From contig JAUUZX010000067.1 of the NCBI GenBank assembly GCA_030592025.1, positions 1 through 7,051 on the forward strand: 7,051 bases of DNA. Reading direction: 5' to 3'. The position numbers and the translations under genes are program-made. Of the stretch, positions 1-4,094 are shown piece by piece (positions within the stretch are counted from its first letter, which is position 1; the number at the start of each line of letters is the position of its first letter). The notes beneath the pieces are model-generated. The model searched no databases and was not told where the DNA came from. It saw nothing but the letters and a program-made list of their open reading frames with translations. Origin of the DNA: a bacterium. Lineage in GTDB: Bacteria; Krumholzibacteriota; Krumholzibacteria; LZORAL124-64-63.

Positions 1-2
1 AG

Positions 3-86
3 CCGGCGTTGTTCCTGACGCGCTCCTACTCCGCCCTGCGCGCGGGGCTTGCCCTCGCTCGCTATCCCATGAGGAGGGAATCATGA
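3..86 (+). CDS. Possible C-terminal end of an upstream gene (partial)
   Basis: The frame starting at base 3 is open from the window edge to a TGA at 84-86 and would encode a 27-residue tail ending in ARYPMRRES. Most third positions are G or C, more than in the in-frame extension of the next gene, which is what a real coding frame looks like in this genome. Its stop overlaps the ATG of the following gene as ATGA (83-86), a common sign of translational coupling. The tail is too short to assign to a family. It could equally be an open frame by chance in GC-rich DNA, and no separate promoter for the next gene is visible in these 82 bases. Confidence 0.3.
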   Translation, partial: PALFLTRSYSALRAGLALARYPMRRES

Positions 87-2467
87 GAACAATCCGTGTG
101 TCCGTGCTCGTCCTGGCCGTCCTGACGGTAGGTGCCCTGTCCAGCACCATCGCCTGGGGGCAGGCCGAAAAACTGCTCCCGGTCGACGGCGTCAACTTCG
201 CCGTCGGCTCGGTGGATGGCGTGTTCATCCCCGGCACGACCTCCGCCCCCACGACCGAGGAGGCCGTCGTTCCCCTTTCGTTCCGGGGAATTGTCGGCTC
301 CGCCCCCGACAGTGTGAAAGTGATCGTGCTGGAGGTCACTTATCCCGTCGACCAACTCACCTACCTGGGCGGGTCCCTCGACGCGTTCGGGGAGATCGCG
401 CCCGAGGACGTTTTCTGGAACGGAGACAGTCTCTTCGCGGAGGAGGACGGTGTCATCACCGTCATCCTCGACTCCGACACGGTGGCGCCGCCCGAGGCGT
501 TCACCGAGTTCTGCTACCTGAGATTCGAACCGCTCTGCCAGGACTCCGGTGCGGCGGCCCATGTCACCGTCAGGACCGGTCCCGGTGAAAGCTACGTCAG
601 CTACCAGGATATCCACTACACGGATCCCACCGACCCCGAGCCGTACGGCACGGTCACCGTGGCCGACTACGAGGGCTACGTTTCGGTGCTCGACGACGAT
701 CCGTTCGATGAGGACCCCAGGATCATGAGCCTGCAGGGCGTGGTCGGAGCGGGTGCCGTCATCGACGTGCCCGTCTACCTGAGCACCAACGCCAACGTGT
801 TCCGTCTGCAGGGCCTCCTCAGCTACGACGAGACCCGGTTCATGCCGACGGGTTACACGCTGGGTGACGATGGCAACCCCTGGGTCTGGACCTACGGATC
901 GGAGCCCAACTACACCCCCGGCTTCGTCTACATCGACGTGGTCAACTACCCGTTCTCCGACAACGACGCCGGGGAGCCGTGCACCGTCGTGACCGTGCAG
1001 CTCACGGTGCTCGACGATTGGCGTGGCCAGACCGAGGAGCTCGCGTTCGTTCCCTACGGTCAGGGGATCCACGTCGGCAACGACCACGGTTCCGTGTGCG
1101 AACCCCTTGCCGCCGGCTTCACGTACCATTCCGGCTTCGTCGCCATGGAGGAGTACGCGGCGACGGTCGCCCTTGAGCTCGACGACATGATCTACCCCGC
1201 CGATGTCGGCACGAACAAGGTCTTCACCGCGGTCCTCGCGGCGTCCCACAACTTCACCATCGGCGGCGACTCCGGAGCGGACGATCCGTACCAGTCGGCG
1301 TTGCGCCTCGACCTGGACCTTGCCCTGGACATGAACATCCTGAATCTCCAGCAGCCGGGCCCGCTGGGCGACTTCTGGTTCAACTACAATGTGGCCGCCG
1401 CCAAATCGCCCCAGCAGAAGATCGAGTTCTATTCGTGCTCCCGGGACGGCATCGCGGGAGAACGTGGACCGACGGCCGAGCTGACGCCTCTGGTGAGCAT
1501 GGTACTGCTCCAGCAGAACATCGTTGCGCCTGCGGACTTCGAGGCCCCCGGCTTCCCCTTCGTCCAGCAGTGCCTCTTCGGCGACCGGCCCGCCCGCTTG
1601 CGGGACGCGATCACCGGTGACCTGGAAGTGAACTGTGCGGAGGGTCTGACCCTTGTTGCGCCGCCGGTCCTGGCGTACGCCAACGGCGAGTTGACGTGCG
1701 ACCAGCGCACCAGCACGCGCCCGGCCAGCGTCGTGCAGGATTACTACGTGCGCTCCACCTTCAACCTGACGGAATTCCGGGTGACGGTCCAGAAGAGCGG
1801 TCCCCATGGTATTCTCGACGTCAACCCTGCGGCAGGCGTCATGGTGACGGACCAGGGGTCCGACTACGTCACCTTCGAAGCTGCCCCGGGTTGGCAACCG
1901 GCGGCATACGATGAGCGCCACGGCTTGGGCTCCATCACCTACAACACGACGGCCGCCATCGAGGCCCACGAATTCGACAAGGCGGGCATCGCGGACAAGG
2001 ACATCGGGCCGCCCATCAGGTGGTGCTGGCAGTGGACGACCATCTCCTTCGGCACCGACTCCTACCTCCACGACGCGACGGGCCAGGAGACGTTCCTGTT
2101 CACCACGGCCAACCGCGTCGGCACACGGTATGATTGCTCCTTCACCGACCCCATCGACAATCCGGCCGTGGCGGCCAAGTCCCTGCCGTCGGTGTTCGCC
2201 CTGGAGGGCAACCACCCGAATCCCTTCAACCCGCAGACGACAATTTCCTTCGACCTGCCCCGCGAGACCATGGTCGAGATCGTGATCCACGACCTGCAGG
2301 GACGACGCGTCGCGGTGCTCGTCCATGACGTCCGCTCCGCGGGCCGGCATGAGGTCATTTGGACCGGGCGGGATCAGTCCGGTCGCGCGGTGGCCTCGGG
2401 CACGTACTTCTATGTCATGAGAGCGGGCGATTTCACCGAACGCCAGAAGATGGTGCTCCTGAAATAG
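83..2467 (+). CDS. Secreted protein with cohesin-like modules and FlgD-like C-terminal domain
   Basis: A 794-residue exported protein of unknown specific function. The start is supported by AGGAGG at 72-77, five bases before the ATG, and by an immediate signal peptide: RTIR, then a hydrophobic core, with cleavage likely near AWGQA (residues 24-28). Residues about 60-205 and 215-355 each resemble a cohesin or carbohydrate-binding-like beta sandwich; the second has the typical pattern IDVPVYLSTN, then LQGLLSYDETRF. Residues about 360-690 match nothing I recognise. They hold six of the ten cysteines, so disulfides are possible. Residues 703-794 form a FlgD-Ig-like domain: NHPNPFNPQTTISFDLP, then IHDLQGRRV, SGTYFYVMRAG and a final KMVLLK. 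In FCB-related bacteria such tails end many surface or secreted proteins and may act as sorting or anchoring domains. No catalytic motif and no dockerin are seen. A structural or adhesive surface role is a guess. A terminator follows directly. Confidence 0.9.
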   Translation: MRTIRVSVLVLAVLTVGALSSTIAWGQAEKLLPVDGVNFAVGSVDGVFIPGTTSAPTTEEAVVPLSFRGIVGSAPDSVKVIVLEVTYPVDQLTYLGGSLDAFGEIAPEDVFWNGDSLFAEEDGVITVILDSDTVAPPEAFTEFCYLRFEPLCQDSGAAAHVTVRTGPGESYVSYQDIHYTDPTDPEPYGTVTVADYEGYVSVLDDDPFDEDPRIMSLQGVVGAGAVIDVPVYLSTNANVFRLQGLLSYDETRFMPTGYTLGDDGNPWVWTYGSEPNYTPGFVYIDVVNYPFSDNDAGEPCTVVTVQLTVLDDWRGQTEELAFVPYGQGIHVGNDHGSVCEPLAAGFTYHSGFVAMEEYAATVALELDDMIYPADVGTNKVFTAVLAASHNFTIGGDSGADDPYQSALRLDLDLALDMNILNLQQPGPLGDFWFNYNVAAAKSPQQKIEFYSCSRDGIAGERGPTAELTPLVSMVLLQQNIVAPADFEAPGFPFVQQCLFGDRPARLRDAITGDLEVNCAEGLTLVAPPVLAYANGELTCDQRTSTRPASVVQDYYVRSTFNLTEFRVTVQKSGPHGILDVNPAAGVMVTDQGSDYVTFEAAPGWQPAAYDERHGLGSITYNTTAAIEAHEFDKAGIADKDIGPPIRWCWQWTTISFGTDSYLHDATGQETFLFTTANRVGTRYDCSFTDPIDNPAVAAKSLPSVFALEGNHPNPFNPQTTISFDLPRETMVEIVIHDLQGRRVAVLVHDVRSAGRHEVIWTGRDQSGRAVASGTYFYVMRAGDFTERQKMVLLK

Positions 2468-2483
2468 CCAGCTTCGGGTGTTC

Positions 2484-2524
2484 AAGAAGAAGGCGGCCGC
2501 TCATCGGAGCGGCCGCCGTTCTTT
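2484..2524. terminator. Bidirectional rho-independent terminator
   Basis: A perfect 10-bp GC stem (2492-2501 with 2508-2517, GGCGGCCGCT against AGCGGCCGCC) closes a 6-base loop. On the + strand it is followed by GTTCTTT (2518-2524). On the - strand the run after the stem is TTCTTCTT (complement of 2484-2491). It lies in the 80-base gap between two convergent genes, 24 bases after the stop of the secreted-protein gene and 30 bases past the stop of the anti-sigma gene, so one hairpin can serve both units. The T tracts are interrupted by C, so efficiency is uncertain. Confidence 0.85.
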
Positions 2525-2547
2525 CGAGGCACGAGAAAGCAGCCGGG

Positions 2548-3276
2548 TCAGCGGGGGCGCATCCTGGCCAACGCGCCAACCAGACCCGCGAGGCCGAACA
2601 CACCCAGCACGGTGATGAACCAGGGCGCGGCAACCAGCCGGTAGGCCATGAAACGGCCCACACCGGCGCGCATGAAGGACACGGAGAGGTCCCCCGGTCG
2701 GGCCAGGTCGTCGGGCACCGGCGCGATGATGGCCCGGTAGCGGCCGTGGACCGGCAAGGCGGCCTCGGGGGGCAGGGTGGCCGGAGGGGCGGTGAGACGA
2801 CCACTCCAGTGGTGGTCGCCGTCCATGGCGGAGATCTCCACCCGGTAGGCCGTCGCCCCGGGGATCGGGGTCCAGTCCAGACGAGGACGGTCCGTGGCCA
2901 CCACTTCGCCCTCGACGGGGCGGACGATCCGCACGTCGTCGACGCCGCGGCGCAGGACCGACGGACCGCTCGCCTCGGGCGGGACGACGAAGGCGAGGGC
3001 CAGGGCCGCCGCCACGGCGAAACCGCCGCCGGCTGCCACCAGACGCGCGCCGCGCCGGGCTCCCGGTACTCGCACCTCGCCCTGGGTGATGAGCCTCTCC
3101 ACCTCGGTTTCGACAAGGTGGGTGAGGCGACAGGCGTCGCAGATCGTCCGATGGGCCTCGAGCCGGCGGCGCAGATCGGGCTCGAGACCTGGATCGGTCA
3201 ATTGCCAGAGCTGTTTGCCCACTTCGGGTTCAACGCATTCGAGGTTCAGGTCGGCGGGGTCGGGCCGCTCGATCAT
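2548..3276 (-). CDS. Membrane anti-sigma factor-like protein with zinc finger and Fn3-like domain
   Basis: A 242-residue protein that probably binds and inhibits the sigma factor encoded just upstream. Residues 42-49 carry HRTICDAC, the HxxxCxxC core of the anti-sigma zinc finger (zf-HC2 type), with C14 a candidate fourth ligand. A hydrophobic segment at about 78-98 is preceded by RRGAR. Residues about 113-200 look like an Fn3-type beta sandwich (VRPVEGEVV, PRLDWTPIPGATAYRVEIS). A second hydrophobic segment at about 217-237 is followed by the basic tail ARMRPR. Positive charges put both ends in the cytoplasm and the Fn3-like part outside, as a likely sensor or protease target. The ATG at 3276 is chosen over an upstream in-frame ATG because it has GAGAGGA seven bases before it and begins just ahead of the zinc finger. 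It overlaps the sigma stop by four bases (ATGA), so translation is probably coupled. The role is inferred from the zinc finger and gene order; the partner is not demonstrated. Confidence 0.82.
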   Translation of the reverse strand: MIERPDPADLNLECVEPEVGKQLWQLTDPGLEPDLRRRLEAHRTICDACRLTHLVETEVERLITQGEVRVPGARRGARLVAAGGGFAVAAALALAFVVPPEASGPSVLRRGVDDVRIVRPVEGEVVATDRPRLDWTPIPGATAYRVEISAMDGDHHWSGRLTAPPATLPPEAALPVHGRYRAIIAPVPDDLARPGDLSVSFMRAGVGRFMAYRLVAAPWFITVLGVFGLAGLVGALARMRPR

Positions 3277-3935
3277 GGCTGTTTCCTCTCCGGGCGACGT
3301 GGTCGCGGTTCGTTCGCTTCCGTGCCGGCACAGGAACAATATTCCAGTCGTTCTTTCAAAAGGGCGCCGGCCTTCTCCAGGCAGCGCGCGCGCCGGTAGT
3401 AGATGCTCTGGACCGACGTCAGCCCGGAGCGTCGGCGAACCTCCTCGATGGTCGCGTCCTCCAGGTACAGCGCGCGCAGGAGCCGGCGGCACAGATCATC
3501 GAGTCGGTCGACTGCCCGCTGGACCAGGCGGCGGACCTCGTCGGCCTCGAGCAGGCCCAGGGGATCAGGTTCCCGGCTGGCCGTCCGGAATGCCTGGTCG
3601 TCGAGGGGGACGGCAGCGTGGCGTCGTCGCCAGAGCAGCCAGTTGCGGCAGCGGTTGCGGGTCACGGCGATGGTGAAGTGGACGATGCTGCCGCTGAATC
3701 CGCCCTGGCGCCGCACGTAGTCGAGGGCCGCGATCACGGCGTCCTGGGCCAGGTCGTCGGTCTCCGGATGGCCGGGCTTGAGGAACTCGTCGGCCGTCAG
3801 GCGGGCATGATTCGAGAGCAGGGCGGCGAGGCGTTCGGTCGCTGCGGCGTCGCCTGCGATGTAGGCGGAAACCAGCGGCGCGATCTCGGCGTCGGTCAAC
3901 CTCTCGCCCTCGCGCTGGAATTGGTCCGGTGTCAT
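3273..3935 (-). CDS. ECF-like sigma-70 family RNA polymerase sigma factor
   Basis: A 220-residue sigma factor with regions 2 and 4 and no obvious region 1 or 3, as in the ECF group. Region 2 spans about 24-107, with DDLAQDAVIAALDY (core binding) and FTIAVTRNRCRNWLLWRRR (promoter melting and -10 recognition). Region 4 spans about 134-198, with LDDLCRRLLRALYLEDATIEEVRRRSGL and the DNA-reading helix near SVQSIYYRRARCLEKA. The protein is a little longer than the usual 160-200 residues because of an N-terminal helix and a basic tail with a CSC motif (C200, C202). The ATG at 3935 was chosen; a start at 4016 would add 27 proline- and arginine-rich residues encoded by a tandem repeat, which is not credible coding sequence. 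The ribosome-binding site before 3935 is weak (GGCGGA). The gene is first in an operon with the anti-sigma gene and runs from a promoter at about 4034-4062. The exact ECF subgroup cannot be named by eye. Confidence 0.88.
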   Translation of the reverse strand: MTPDQFQREGERLTDAEIAPLVSAYIAGDAAATERLAALLSNHARLTADEFLKPGHPETDDLAQDAVIAALDYVRRQGGFSGSIVHFTIAVTRNRCRNWLLWRRRHAAVPLDDQAFRTASREPDPLGLLEADEVRRLVQRAVDRLDDLCRRLLRALYLEDATIEEVRRRSGLTSVQSIYYRRARCLEKAGALLKERLEYCSCAGTEANEPRPRRPERKQP

Positions 3936-3974
3936 CGAGGTCCGCCGGGGGTCGGGTGTTCGGGGCCAGGGTCT

Positions 3975-4022
3975 CGGCAACCTGGGGATTCGGCAACCAA
4001 GGGATTCCGCAACCATGGGTCT
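3975..4022. repeat. Three tandem 16-bp direct repeats in the divergent intergenic region
   Basis: The units are CGGCAACCTGGGGATT (3975-3990), CGGCAACCAAGGGATT (3991-4006) and CCGCAACCATGGGTCT (4007-4022). Units 1 and 2 agree at 14 of 16 positions, units 2 and 3 at 12. A degenerate half-copy (CCAGGGTCT) sits just before, at 3966-3974. All units keep GCAACC, then two variable bases and GG. The array lies directly downstream of the predicted start of the sigma-operon transcript, so it would be its 5' leader. It could be a multi-site operator, an RNA-level element or simple slippage. Confidence 0.8.
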
Positions 4023-4033
4023 TGCGAAAAGTG

Positions 4034-4062
4034 AGCATAGAGTGATTCAATGTTGCTGTCCA
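4034..4062 (-). promoter_or_regulatory. Sigma70-like promoter for the sigma/anti-sigma operon
   Basis: Read on the - strand, TGGACA (4057-4062; five of six bases of TTGACA) is followed by a 17-base spacer and TATGCT (4034-4039; four of six of TATAAT). Transcription would begin near 4027, giving a leader of about 90 bases that contains the tandem repeats before the sigma ATG at 3935. This looks like a housekeeping promoter. I see no convincing ECF-type (AAC / CGT) promoter that would indicate self-activation. Confidence 0.5.
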
Positions 4063-4082
4063 CCCGTTCGCCCATACCGGCC

Positions 4083-4087
4083 AGGAG
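4083..4087 (+). promoter_or_regulatory. Ribosome-binding site deciding the CHAT lipoprotein start
   Basis: AGGAG stands seven bases before the ATG at 4095. In-frame ATGs at 4128 and 4131 have no such site and would remove the Lys and Arg needed at the front of the lipoprotein signal peptide, so 4095 is the better start. Confidence 0.7.
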
Positions 4088-4094
4088 TTGCCGC

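Noticed and set aside
62..2485. 807-residue open frame on the - strand opposite the secreted-protein gene
   Set aside because: It is a GC-driven shadow. The opposite strand has a signal peptide, recognisable domains, a good ribosome-binding site and a terminator, while this frame is rich in Arg, Gly, Val and Asp with no domain pattern.
2359..3399. 346-residue open frame on the + strand across the terminator and the anti-sigma gene
   Set aside because: It runs through the terminator hairpin and antisense to a gene with a zinc finger and membrane segments; composition is low-complexity.
3277..3492. 72-residue N-terminal extension of the anti-sigma protein from an ATG at 3492
   Set aside because: It would overlap sigma region 4 out of frame; the ATG at 3276 has a good ribosome-binding site and the ATGA overlap.
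3936..4016. 27-residue N-terminal extension of the sigma factor from an ATG at 4016
   Set aside because: The extension is made from the tandem 16-bp repeats, is rich in Pro and Arg, and is not expected in an ECF sigma factor.
3975..4022. CRISPR-like array
   Set aside because: The units are 16 bp, directly abutting, with no spacers and no cas genes in view.
4022..4050. TTGCGA - 17 bases - ATTCAA as a promoter for the CHAT gene
   Set aside because: The -35 is acceptable but the -10 lacks the key first T-A pair; too weak to list, though the CHAT promoter must lie somewhere in this region.
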